Shown piece by piece: positions 53,653 through 62,273 of a DNA stretch of 64,000 nt. The stretch is taken from the NCBI GenBank assembly GCA_910587405.1, contig CAJUKS010000001.1, positions 186,001 through 250,000 of the forward strand, in the 5' to 3' direction. This stretch comes from an uncultured Alphaproteobacteria bacterium (GTDB lineage Bacteria; Pseudomonadota; Alphaproteobacteria; RF32; CAG-239). Made by a program: the position numbers and the translations under genes. The notes beneath the pieces were generated by a model. That model was given only the letters and a program-made list of their open reading frames with translations, ran no database searches and had not been told where the DNA came from. Within the stretch, counting starts at the first letter, position 1. Each line of letters opens with the position of its first letter.

Positions 53653-54837
53653 TCAGAGGGTCAGCTTATAGGCGTCTTGGGCAATGACCAATTCTTCGTC
53701 GGTGGGAATGACCAATACCCGTACCTGTGAGTTTGGTTTGGTTATTTCGGCAAATCCGTGAACGGCGGCGTTGGCCTCGGGATCGAAATCAACCCCCAGC
53801 CAGGCCAGTTTTTCGCAGATGCGGCGGCGAATAAAATCGGAATTTTCACCGATGCCGGCGGTAAAAACGATCGCGTCGACGCCGTTCATTGCCGCGGTAT
53901 AAGCGCCGATGTATTTGACAATTTGATAAACATAGCTGTTCATTGCCCTAACGGCAGCCGGGTCGTTCTGATGAAAAAGCGCTTCAATGTCACGGCGGTC
54001 GTTGTGCCCCTCGGAGAGGGCATAGAGACCGCATTGCTTGTTCAGCATCATATTAACTTCATCGGCGCTTTTGTTTTGGGTTTTCATGATATACAGCGGA
54101 ATGAACGGATCAATGTCGCCGCAGCGCGTACCCATAAAAATGCCCGGAACGCCGCCGAACCCCATTGAGGTGTCGATGCTTTTGCCGTTTTTGACCGCGG
54201 TGACGGAAGCGCCGTTGCCGAGATGGCAGGTAATGAAACGGCCGCTTTTGCCCAGATATTCAACCGCTTTTTGCGAAACGTAATAATGGGAAGTGCCGTG
54301 GAAGCCATAACGGCGGATGCGGTATTTTTGATATTGTTCGGCGGGCAGGGCGTACATACAGGCTTCTTTGGGCATGCTTTGATGAAAGGCCGAATCAAAA
54401 GTTGCCGTTTGCGGCATTTGCGGCAGCAGCTTTTTTATGGCCTCAATCCCCAGAATGAAGGCATGACCGTGCAACGGCAGCAAATCGGCGGTTTCGTATA
54501 TCTTTTCCATAACGTTATTATTGATGAGGACGGATTTGTCAAAATATTCGCCGCCGTGACCGAGACGATGCCCGACCGCTGACAGTTCGGAAATATCGGA
54601 TAAAACGGCGGGAATCAGCAGCCGAAAAATTTGTTCGAGTGTCGTTTTGTGATCCGGCAGCGGCATGTTTTGGGTAATGACTTGTCCGTCCGGTGTTTTC
54701 AACGTCAGGTTAGAGTCCTTTTCGCCGATCCGTTCGGCAAGGCCTTTTGCCATGACGCGGTGGGTGTTGTCATCCATATTGAACAATTGATATTTGAGGC
54801 TGGAAGAGCCGGAATTGAGCACCAGAATTTTTTTCAT
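53653..54837 (-). CDS. ackA: acetate kinase
   Basis: 394 residues. ILVLNSGSSSLKYQL at the start, HRLGHGG, TFDSAFHQSMP, RRYGFHGTSH and HLGNGAS are the acetate kinase signatures. It makes acetyl phosphate and ADP from acetate and ATP, or the reverse to gain ATP. No phosphotransacetylase gene is in the window. Divergent from trxB. Confidence 0.96.
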   Translation of the reverse strand: MKKILVLNSGSSSLKYQLFNMDDNTHRVMAKGLAERIGEKDSNLTLKTPDGQVITQNMPLPDHKTTLEQIFRLLIPAVLSDISELSAVGHRLGHGGEYFDKSVLINNNVMEKIYETADLLPLHGHAFILGIEAIKKLLPQMPQTATFDSAFHQSMPKEACMYALPAEQYQKYRIRRYGFHGTSHYYVSQKAVEYLGKSGRFITCHLGNGASVTAVKNGKSIDTSMGFGGVPGIFMGTRCGDIDPFIPLYIMKTQNKSADEVNMMLNKQCGLYALSEGHNDRRDIEALFHQNDPAAVRAMNSYVYQIVKYIGAYTAAMNGVDAIVFTAGIGENSDFIRRRICEKLAWLGVDFDPEANAAVHGFAEITKPNSQVRVLVIPTDEELVIAQDAYKLTL

Positions 54838-54970
54838 GTTACTTTCCCGAAAGTTATGTCTGCCGCATAGTAGATAATTTTGCGCCGGTTGGCAATAATT
54901 TATTTTTTTGGCTTGAATAGAAGCATAAAAATAGTATTTTATCAGATATATTTGGATAAGGAGCAGAAAA

Positions 54971-55915
54971 ATGGCGGAGTATAAGACAAAAGTTTTGATT
55001 ATCGGATCGGGACCGGCCGGCTATACCGCCGGCATTTATGCCGCGCGGGCGGGGATGCGTCCGGTGCTGGTCAGCGGTACCCAGAAAGGCGGCCAGCTGA
55101 CAATTACCACTGATGTTGAAAATTTTCCCGGTTTTCCCGAGCCGATCAACGGAAGCGAGTTGATGCAGCGGATGCATGATCAGGCGGTTAACGTCGGTGT
55201 GACCATCGTCGAAGATCAAATTTCCGAAGTTTATTTTGCCGAAAATCCGTTCGTTTTAATTTCTGAGGGCGCAAACTCTTATTGTGCCGACAGCGTGATT
55301 ATTGCCACCGGGGCTTCGGCGCGCTGGCTCGGACTGCCTAACGAAGAAAAGTTTCGCGGCTACGGCGTTTCGGGGTGTGCGACCTGTGACGGTTTTTTCT
55401 ATCGCAATAAGGATGTCGTGGTGGTCGGCGGCGGCAATACGGCCGCCGAAGAAGCGCTGTATCTGTCGGGGATTGCCAAAAACGTCACTTTGATACATCG
55501 TCGCGACCAGTTGCGCGCCGATAAGGTGATGCAGGACAGAATAAAGAATAATCCGAAAATTCAGGTGGAATGGGACAGCGTGATAGAAGACATTTTGGGC
55601 ACCGATACCCCCAAAGGCGTGACCGGCGTCCGGATTAAGAATTTGAAAACCGATAAATACAAGGATCTTGAAGTGGACGGCGTCTTTATTGCGATCGGAC
55701 ACAAACCCAATACCGAAATATTTAAAAATGCCGTAGATCTCGACAAGGACGGTTATGTCGTGACATCTCCGGGAAGCTGCCGCACCAGCGTTAACGGGGT
55801 TTTTGCCGCCGGAGACGTTAAAGACGCCGTTTACCGTCAGGCAGTTACGGCTGCCGGATCGGGGTGTCAGGCGTTTTTGGAAGCTCAGCGTTATTTGCAG
55901 GAGTGCAAATCCTAA
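54971..55915 (+). CDS. trxB: thioredoxin reductase
   Basis: 314 residues. FAD site IIGSGPAGYTAGIYAARAG, redox pair in CATCDGFF, NADPH site VVGGGNTAAEEA and the C-terminal GVFAAGDVKD. It reduces thioredoxin with NADPH. AAGGAG precedes the ATG. A single gene. Confidence 0.96.
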   Translation: MAEYKTKVLIIGSGPAGYTAGIYAARAGMRPVLVSGTQKGGQLTITTDVENFPGFPEPINGSELMQRMHDQAVNVGVTIVEDQISEVYFAENPFVLISEGANSYCADSVIIATGASARWLGLPNEEKFRGYGVSGCATCDGFFYRNKDVVVVGGGNTAAEEALYLSGIAKNVTLIHRRDQLRADKVMQDRIKNNPKIQVEWDSVIEDILGTDTPKGVTGVRIKNLKTDKYKDLEVDGVFIAIGHKPNTEIFKNAVDLDKDGYVVTSPGSCRTSVNGVFAAGDVKDAVYRQAVTAAGSGCQAFLEAQRYLQECKS

Positions 55916-55957
55916 CTCGGCAAGGAAGACGGCAGCAACATTGCCGCCGGGATAGGA

Positions 55958-56125
55958 TTATTCTTCGGTCAAAACGACATCGCTGCCGGCGGTTTCTTTG
56001 AAAGTTTCGGCGTCAAAGTCGTGATGGGTATTGTTGGGAAAAGAACAACCGCATTTGTCATCTTCGCGGCATTCGCATTTGTCTTCGAAATTTTCGATAA
56101 TCATCTTTTTTTCTTTTTTTCTCAT
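55958..56125 (-). CDS. small cysteine-rich protein
   Basis: 55 residues, start ATG at 56125 with GAGG 6 bases upstream. A lysine-rich start (MRKKEKKMIIENFED) is followed by KCECREDDKCGC, two Cys-x-Cys pairs spaced by six residues, then THHDFDAETF and an acidic end. The four Cys, perhaps with the adjoining His pair, could bind a metal such as zinc or iron. It lies between trxB and greA, downstream of the greA terminator. No family recognised; coding is judged from frame length, ribosome-binding site and composition. Confidence 0.65.
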   Translation of the reverse strand: MRKKEKKMIIENFEDKCECREDDKCGCSFPNNTHHDFDAETFKETAGSDVVLTEE

Positions 56126-56144
56126 AATAACCTCGTTAAAAAAT

Positions 56145-56173
56145 TAAAGCCGGATCTGTTATATCCGGCTTTA
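56145..56173 (-). terminator. terminator of greA
   Basis: An 11-bp stem TAAAGCCGGAT/ATCCGGCTTTA with T residues on the minus strand, 33 bp after the greA stop. Confidence 0.88.
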
Positions 56174-56205
56174 AAGTTATTGCGTCTTTATGAAATTTAA
56201 AGGGG

Positions 56206-56676
56206 CTAATAAATGACTTCGAGAATTTCAAAGGATTTTTTTCCGCCCGGTGCCGTATATTCGGCAACATCGCCCACTTCTTTGCCGATCAGCGCTTTGG
56301 CCAGCGGCGAAGAGAGGGAGATTTTGTTTTTTTCGATATCGGCTTCATAATCGCCGACGATCTGGTATTTGCTTTCGCGGTCGGTATCTTCGTCAACGAC
56401 CAGAACCACGGCGCCGAAACGGACAATGCCGCCTTTGTTGAGACTGGGATCAATGACCTGGGCACGGCTGATAACCGCTTCCAGTTCCTGAATTCGTCCT
56501 TCGATAAAGCTTTGTTTCTCCTTGGCGGCAGAATATTCGGCATTTTCGGACAAATCGCCGTGAGAGCGCGCTTCGGATATGGCGGCAATAATGTTGGGGC
56601 GTTCGACGCCTTTTAAATTTTTCAGTTCCTGCTCAAGTGCAGTAAACCCTTCTTTGGTTAAAGGGAACTTATCCAT
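56206..56676 (-). CDS. greA: transcription elongation factor GreA
   Basis: 156 residues, typical GreA length. N-terminal coiled coil (LTKEGFTALEQELKNLKGVERPNI, AISEARSHGDLSENAEYSAAKEKQ, with the acidic tip) and C-terminal FKBP-like domain ending SFEILEVIY. It enters the RNA polymerase secondary channel and stimulates cleavage of backtracked transcripts. Confidence 0.96.
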   Translation of the reverse strand: MDKFPLTKEGFTALEQELKNLKGVERPNIIAAISEARSHGDLSENAEYSAAKEKQSFIEGRIQELEAVISRAQVIDPSLNKGGIVRFGAVVLVVDEDTDRESKYQIVGDYEADIEKNKISLSSPLAKALIGKEVGDVAEYTAPGGKKSFEILEVIY

Positions 56677-56823
56677 CTCTGTTACCTCTGTGATTAAAAT
56701 TAAAAAAATTTTGACTGCGAAAAGGATTACCTTTCACAGTCATTAATACGTTATTTTGATGTTAAACAGATATAACACATAAAATGAATTTGGCAAGAGA
56801 AATTTCTGCCAAACCGTGATTTT

Positions 56824-56852
56824 TTGCTATACATCCCCGAAAGGTGTGGTAT
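56824..56852 (+). promoter_or_regulatory. predicted promoter of the DUF3015 gene
   Basis: TTGCTA (56824-56829) and TGGTAT (56847-56852) with a 17-bp spacer. It lies 42 bp before the ATG. Confidence 0.5.
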
Positions 56853-56854
56853 AT

Positions 56855-56869
56855 ATTGACAATGTCAAT
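56855..56869. promoter_or_regulatory. palindrome at the predicted transcription start
   Basis: ATTGAC-AAT-GTCAAT, two 6-bp arms, placed just beyond the -10 box where a repressor would block transcription. No regulator gene is adjacent. Confidence 0.45.
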
Positions 56870-56893
56870 TCAGAACTATCGGGAGATGTGGCA

Positions 56894-57349
56894 ATGAGAA
56901 AAATTTATATGTTGGCGGCCGTATCCGTTTTGGTCGGTGCCGCCTCCGGTGCCCAAGCCATAGACAGCACAGGCTGCGGGCTGGGGTCAATGGCCTGGCG
57001 CGGCGTGTCGGGACCGGAGGCGCAAGTGTTGGCCGTCACCACCAATACGTCTACCGGAAGCCAGACTTTCGGTATTACTTTCGGCACCTCGGGATGTGAT
57101 CCGCAAGGACGGGTAACCGGCGGAACCCAGAGAATGGTGTTTGATTTTATTCAAAACAATATGGAACAATATGCGCTGGACGCGGCACGCGGCGAAGGGG
57201 AAACGCTGGAAACGGTAGCCGGAATGCTGAATGTGGACAAGAAGACGTTTGCAGCAAAATCACAGCAGTATTTTGCTTCGATTTTTCCCGACGACAACGT
57301 TGATGCCGTTTATGTGACGGCGAAAATTTTTGAAATTTTTGCTGTTTAA
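56894..57349 (+). CDS. DUF3015 family exported protein
   Basis: 151 residues from MRKIYMLAAVSVLVG, with GGGAG upstream; a longer frame without its own ribosome site is rejected. Signal peptide to about AQA (23). The mature part has TGCGLGSMAW, SQTFGITFGTSGC and a C-terminal helix DKKTFAAKSQQYF, matching DUF3015, a periplasmic family of unknown role with two conserved Cys. Confidence 0.82.
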   Translation: MRKIYMLAAVSVLVGAASGAQAIDSTGCGLGSMAWRGVSGPEAQVLAVTTNTSTGSQTFGITFGTSGCDPQGRVTGGTQRMVFDFIQNNMEQYALDAARGEGETLETVAGMLNVDKKTFAAKSQQYFASIFPDDNVDAVYVTAKIFEIFAV

Positions 57350-57434
57350 CTTGTTATCGGGCGGCTGCGGAAAAATCTCGCACCGCCTTTTATTCTGTCG
57401 TTTTTTCAAAAGCTTGCAAGCGATATTTTAATTA

Positions 57435-59255
57435 ATGAAATTCGGACTGTTTTTTCTCTTCTTTCTGTTTTGTCACGGTGCTGCGGCGAAAGAAAGGCTT
57501 TTTGCCTACGATCGGCAGTGGTTGGCGTTGCTGCATTACCAGTCCGGAATATTTTCGGAATATGTCGGCAGTATCGACTCATCCGGTTTTTACTTGGCCG
57601 AAAACGGCCGTTATGATCCGGAAGCGGAACTGCGAGCGACGGTCGAATTATTTTCCAAAAGGGTTGACAGTGAAACGATATGTCGTTTTCCGGCAAGATA
57701 TAAATTATTATTAAACAACAGACTAATTAAAAAGATTGATGTTAAATGTGAAGAATACGACGAATTTCTTTCCGATCTTCGTCCGGCCGGAATCACTTTG
57801 TTGTTTACGGACGCTTATATGAACAATCCGTCTTCGATGTTCGGACATACGCTGCTTCGGATTGATACCGGCCGCAGCGGGACCCAGCTGCTGGCGCACG
57901 GGGCGAATTACGGCGCTTTTACGGAAGGAAAAGAAAATACGCTGTTATATGCCGTTTACGGCCTGAGCGGCGGTTATGAAGCCGGGTGGACGGTCAGACC
58001 TTATCACAGCGTCATCAATACTTATAACAATATTGAAAATCGGGACATTTGGGAGTTTCAGCTTGATTTTTCGGCTGAAGAACGCGATATGCTGGCAGCG
58101 CATTTATGGGAACTGGGACATACCCGCAGCCGTTATTACTTTTTTACCAAAAACTGTTCTTACATGATTATGGAGATGTTGGATGCGGTGCGGCCGTCGC
58201 TGGCGCTGGCACGACAATTTCCGCTGCAGACGATTCCGCTTGATACGGTCAAAGCGGTTTACCGTACGCCCGGTTTGGTTAAAGATGTCAATTACCGTCC
58301 GTCGCGCCGGACCGAAATTGTTAATCGGCTGGAGCAAATGAATTTGCGGCAGAAAAGGGCCTTTTTGAGGGCTGTTCGCGAAGAAGACCATGATTTGCCG
58401 GAAATTGAAGCCGCCGAAAAGGCTGACGTGTTGGAAACGGCTTATCAATATGTGCAATATCAGTTTGTAAGCAAAGAACTTGAACTTTCCGAATATCGCC
58501 GCCGGAGTTTTGCCGTTCTTGCCGCCCGCAACCGCCTTGGGATTCAAAAATCGGAAACGCCGGCAAAACCGGAAACTGTGTCGCCTCTCCGTTCGCACGA
58601 AGCGATGCGGGCAACTTTTGGAATCGGAAGCCGCAACGGTAAGATTTTTCAGGAGATTTCGTATCGGCCGGCCTACCATTCGCTGACAGATGCGAGCGAC
58701 GGTCTGGCGACGGGGGCCGAAATTAACTTTTTTAACCTGAAACTCCGTCACTATGATCACGCGGATAAAACCGTTTTGGATCGACTGGATATTCTTGGTA
58801 TCAGGTCATTAGCGCCGGCGGATGAACTGTTTTCTCCCCGGTCGTTTACGATTGCTCTTAATATCTCGCGGGAAAATGATCCGCTGACCGGCGGTGAAGG
58901 ATATGTTTTGAACGGCGGTGTCAGTGCCGGAAAAACAATTGCTGCCGCTGACAGCCTTTATTTTTATGCTATGGGCGGCGTTGCCGGCGGATACGGCGGC
59001 TTTTTGCCCCGCAATCAATATGCGGCTTTTGAACTTACGACAGGTCTGTTTGCCGGGTGGGGATCTTTGAAACTGCTGGCGGAAGCAACAAAAAGCTTTT
59101 CTTCTTCCCGGTTTGCCGACCGGATGCGTTACCGGGCCGAAGTCGGGGTTTCTTTGACGCAAAACTGGGGAGTGGCAGCAGAGTATCTCTATGACGAAAA
59201 CGAGAAAGGAGAAGATGATGAGGAATTTGTCACTTCGGTTCGGTACTATTTCTAA
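57435..59255 (+). CDS. DUF4105 (Lnb-like) protein with C-terminal barrel
   Basis: 606 residues with a signal peptide (1-18). Residues about 110-310 are the DUF4105 domain, with FGHTLLRID (H138) and TKNCSYM (C241) as the presumed catalytic His and Cys; this domain occurs in Lnb, the lipoprotein N-acylating enzyme of Bacteroides. From about 390 to the end, alternating strands ending VTSVRYYF look like an outer-membrane barrel. The protein may therefore be an outer-membrane acyltransferase or hydrolase. The substrate is inferred only from the family. Confidence 0.8.
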   Translation: MKFGLFFLFFLFCHGAAAKERLFAYDRQWLALLHYQSGIFSEYVGSIDSSGFYLAENGRYDPEAELRATVELFSKRVDSETICRFPARYKLLLNNRLIKKIDVKCEEYDEFLSDLRPAGITLLFTDAYMNNPSSMFGHTLLRIDTGRSGTQLLAHGANYGAFTEGKENTLLYAVYGLSGGYEAGWTVRPYHSVINTYNNIENRDIWEFQLDFSAEERDMLAAHLWELGHTRSRYYFFTKNCSYMIMEMLDAVRPSLALARQFPLQTIPLDTVKAVYRTPGLVKDVNYRPSRRTEIVNRLEQMNLRQKRAFLRAVREEDHDLPEIEAAEKADVLETAYQYVQYQFVSKELELSEYRRRSFAVLAARNRLGIQKSETPAKPETVSPLRSHEAMRATFGIGSRNGKIFQEISYRPAYHSLTDASDGLATGAEINFFNLKLRHYDHADKTVLDRLDILGIRSLAPADELFSPRSFTIALNISRENDPLTGGEGYVLNGGVSAGKTIAAADSLYFYAMGGVAGGYGGFLPRNQYAAFELTTGLFAGWGSLKLLAEATKSFSSSRFADRMRYRAEVGVSLTQNWGVAAEYLYDENEKGEDDEEFVTSVRYYF

Positions 59256-59376
59256 AAAAGCTTGCGGTGTGACAAGAATGCGGTTATAATGTCTTTGTTG
59301 AAAAAGATTATTCTGTGTATGTATTGTTTTTGAACAGCGGAATTTTTTCTTTTGTTTAAAATAAAATTTTAACATT

Positions 59377-59616
59377 ATGAAAATTAAAAAAATGATCAGG
59401 CGGATATTTGAAAATGACTTTCGGATATTTGCCGTCGTCTGTGAGGTTTGCGCCGTTATTTTTACGGTCTGGGCCTGTTGCTGCGAGAAATGCTTTTTCT
59501 GGCATGAAATCGCTTTTCTGTTTGCTCTTCCGTTTTTGGTATGGGCGGGTGAAAAGTTGTTTGTTTTTCTGTTGGCAGTGGGGATGACAATTGCCGATTT
59601 GTTCGAAAAGAACTGA
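59377..59616 (+). CDS. small membrane protein
   Basis: 79 residues: a basic N-terminus (MKIKKMIRRIF) and two hydrophobic segments (about 18-34 and 42-70) with a CCCEKC cluster between them. Terminator follows. No family recognised; coding is supported by its position, size and basic start, but not by a strong ribosome-binding site. Confidence 0.5.
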   Translation: MKIKKMIRRIFENDFRIFAVVCEVCAVIFTVWACCCEKCFFWHEIAFLFALPFLVWAGEKLFVFLLAVGMTIADLFEKN

Positions 59617-59635
59617 TTCCGCGTTTATCTGCGGT

Positions 59636-59667
59636 AAAACGACGTCTGTAAAGGCGTCGTTTTTTTG
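59636..59667 (+). terminator. rho-independent terminator
   Basis: Stem AAAACGACG/CGTCGTTTT with a T-run, 20 bp after the small membrane protein stop. Confidence 0.88.
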
Positions 59668-59801
59668 TGCCGTTCGGCTGACAAGACGTTTTTCCTTTTG
59701 GTTTTTTATGAGGTTTGTCTTGCATTTTGCGGTTAAGCGTTATATTTTTTATCACAAACTGTGAGAGTTTTTGATACAGATGATTATACAGGGAGAATAA
59801 A

Positions 59802-60254
59802 ATGTTAAGAGACGAAATTCAGACTGCCGTCAAAGAAGCAATGAAAAACCACGAAGCCGAACGTTTGAGCACGGTACGGATGATCTTGGCCGGCATAAAG
59901 GAAAAAGACGTGGACGCGCGCGGCAAGGGCAAGGAATGCGCAAGTGAGGCGGATATTCTGTCGATGATGCAGACAATGATCAAACAGCGTCAGGAATCGG
60001 CTAAAATTTATCGCGAAGGCAATCGTGCCGAACTGGCGGAAAAGGAAGAAGCCGAAATTGCGGTGATTCAGGGCTTTTTGCCCAAGCAAATGGATGATGC
60101 CGAAGTTGAAGCCGCCGTCAGAGCGGCGATTGAAGAAACCGGCGCCGCATCAATGAAAGACATGGGCAAAGTGATGGGTGCTTTGAAGCAGAAATATGCC
60201 GGTCAAATGGATTTCGGCGCTGTTTCCGGCAAAATTAAAGCGATGTTGAGTTAG
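59802..60254 (+). CDS. yqeY: GatB/YqeY-domain protein
   Basis: 150 residues with the YqeY pattern: VKEAMKNHEAERLSTVRMI, QRQESAKIYREGNRAELAEKE and EIAVIQGFLPKQM, the C-terminal tRNA-interacting domain also found in GatB. AGGGAG precedes the ATG. It is 7 bp ahead of dnaG; yqeY-dnaG-rpoD is a common alphaproteobacterial order. Function uncertain, possibly tRNA-related. Confidence 0.9.
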   Translation: MLRDEIQTAVKEAMKNHEAERLSTVRMILAGIKEKDVDARGKGKECASEADILSMMQTMIKQRQESAKIYREGNRAELAEKEEAEIAVIQGFLPKQMDDAEVEAAVRAAIEETGAASMKDMGKVMGALKQKYAGQMDFGAVSGKIKAMLS

Positions 60255-60261
60255 GCGGCGG

Positions 60262-62094
60262 ATGGAAACCGACTTTCAGAAATTTTTGGATGAACTGCGT
60301 TCCCGGGTTTCGGTGGCCGATGTCGTCGGCGCCAAGGTTAAACTTGTCCGCAAGGGGAAGGAATATATGGGACTGTGTCCTTTTCACAATGAAAAGACGC
60401 CGTCTTTTACCGTTAACGAAGCCAAAGGATTCTACCATTGTTTCGGTTGCGGCGCTCACGGAGACATCATCAAATTCGAAATGGAGGCCAACGGGCTGCC
60501 TTTTATTGATGCCGTAACCAAACTGGCCAACAAAGCCGGCTTGAGAGTGCCGCAAATCAGCCGTGAAAATCCGGAAGAAGTTCAAAAACGCAGTTCATGG
60601 TATGAAATTACTGAAATGGCGGCTGCTTATTTTGAAAAAAATCTGCGTCTGACCGGCGGAAAAGCGGCGATGGCCTATTTGGAACGGCGCGGGTTTGACG
60701 AAAACATCATCAAAAAATTCCGTCTCGGGTACGCGCCGGACAACAACGGATTGAGAGCCTGGCTGGCTTCGAGAAATGTCAGCGAAAGCGATATGATCGA
60801 GTTGGGTTTGGCGGTATTGTCGGAAAAAAACGGCAAAATCTACGACTTTTTCCGCGACCGTGTCATTATTCCGATTATGGACAAACGGGGAAGGGTGATC
60901 GCTTTCGGCGGACGGGTGATGGGAGACGGTCAGCCCAAATATCTGAATTCGCCGGATACGCCGATCTTTAACAAACGACGGGTGCTCTACAATTTGAATT
61001 ATGCGCGCGATAAGGCGTTTGAAAAACGGCGGATTGTCGTCTGCGAAGGGTATATGGACGTGATTGCCCAGGCAAAGTACGGTTTTGAGTATGCGGTGGC
61101 GCCGCTCGGAACCGCGCTGACCGAGGAACAAATTACCGAAGCTTGGAAAATCTGTCCCGAACCGACCTTGTGTTTTGACGGCGACAATGCCGGTATTCAT
61201 GCGGCCACCCGTTCGATTGACCGGGCATTGCCGATTTTGAAAGCCGGATATTCGCTCAAATACGTCTTTTTGCCCGACAAGATGGATCCGGACGAGTTTT
61301 TGCGTGCCAAAGGGGCGGAAGAATATGAAAACGCTCTGCAAAACACGGTGCCGCTGGCAGATTTGTTATGGCGCAAAAACGTCGAATCGGTTCCGGCCGA
61401 AACCCCGGAACAGAAAGCGCTGTTTGAGAAAACGCTTTTGGAAGAAGTGTCCAAAATTACCGACGAAAAAGTGCGCGGCTATTATTTGCAAGACATGAAA
61501 AGCCGTATTTATGCGCGGTTTCGACCGGTTGCCGTTCCGCGTCCGGAAAGCGGAAACGAAAAACGAAGCTTTGCCGATGCGGCAAAACGTAAAAACGGCC
61601 CCGTCCGCAGCAATGCCGCCAAACCGCAACCGGTTAAAATCACGTTGGACGAGATGGTGGCCAAGTTTATTGCCGCCGCCATGTTTTGTTATCCGTGCCT
61701 GATCGGCGAATATGAAGAAAAGGCCGGAATGTTTGAAATCGGTGACGAAAGCCTGCGGCTGTTGTTGGAAAAAATGGCGGAAGTTTATCATCAGCATGAA
61801 CCGACGGAGAGTTCCGCTTTGTATCAGGCCTTGAAAGAAGAAGGCTTCTCCCGTTATATTGACGCTTTGTGGCAGGTTCAGATGATTCGACAGCAAAATC
61901 CGGATTTGCGCAAACTGCGCCGCGACATTGACAATACGATTTTGGAAATGCAGCTGAAACAGCTTGACAACGAAATATGCGATTGCCGACGCCGGATCGA
62001 AACTGCCGAGTCGTTTCCCGAAGAAGTTTATCAACGCTATCAAATGCTGAAAAAAGAGCGTGCTCTTTTGCTGGCGGAAAAAAATATCGAATAA
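60262..62094 (+). CDS. dnaG: DNA primase DnaG
   Basis: 610 residues. Zinc-binding domain CPFHNEKTPSF...YHCFGCGAHG, the catalytic core with YAPDNNGL, TOPRIM motif VVCEGYMDVI, and CFDGDNAG metal site; the C-terminal DnaB-binding region is helical. It makes the RNA primers for chromosome replication. rpoD follows after about 180 bp with its own promoter-like sequence. Confidence 0.97.
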   Translation: METDFQKFLDELRSRVSVADVVGAKVKLVRKGKEYMGLCPFHNEKTPSFTVNEAKGFYHCFGCGAHGDIIKFEMEANGLPFIDAVTKLANKAGLRVPQISRENPEEVQKRSSWYEITEMAAAYFEKNLRLTGGKAAMAYLERRGFDENIIKKFRLGYAPDNNGLRAWLASRNVSESDMIELGLAVLSEKNGKIYDFFRDRVIIPIMDKRGRVIAFGGRVMGDGQPKYLNSPDTPIFNKRRVLYNLNYARDKAFEKRRIVVCEGYMDVIAQAKYGFEYAVAPLGTALTEEQITEAWKICPEPTLCFDGDNAGIHAATRSIDRALPILKAGYSLKYVFLPDKMDPDEFLRAKGAEEYENALQNTVPLADLLWRKNVESVPAETPEQKALFEKTLLEEVSKITDEKVRGYYLQDMKSRIYARFRPVAVPRPESGNEKRSFADAAKRKNGPVRSNAAKPQPVKITLDEMVAKFIAAAMFCYPCLIGEYEEKAGMFEIGDESLRLLLEKMAEVYHQHEPTESSALYQALKEEGFSRYIDALWQVQMIRQQNPDLRKLRRDIDNTILEMQLKQLDNEICDCRRRIETAESFPEEVYQRYQMLKKERALLLAEKNIE

Positions 62095-62176
62095 CGGTTG
62101 TGTTCACAAAACGGCTCAATTACTTACTTTAGTTGTATTGTCGTTTGCAAAGGCGAAATTATTTATAAGAGTGGTG

Positions 62177-62205
62177 TTGACAAATTGACAAGAAAACTCT
62201 AAAAA
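62177..62205 (+). promoter_or_regulatory. possible promoter of rpoD
   Basis: TTGACA (62177-62182) matches the -35 consensus; TAAAAA (62200-62205) is a weak -10 at 17 bp spacing. About 70 bp before the rpoD start. Confidence 0.4.
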
Positions 62206-62273
62206 AGAGCGGCTAGCAACTTGTTCTCCGAATGCAACGTTCGGCAGAAAAAAATCGATTTTTGGGAAAAAAT

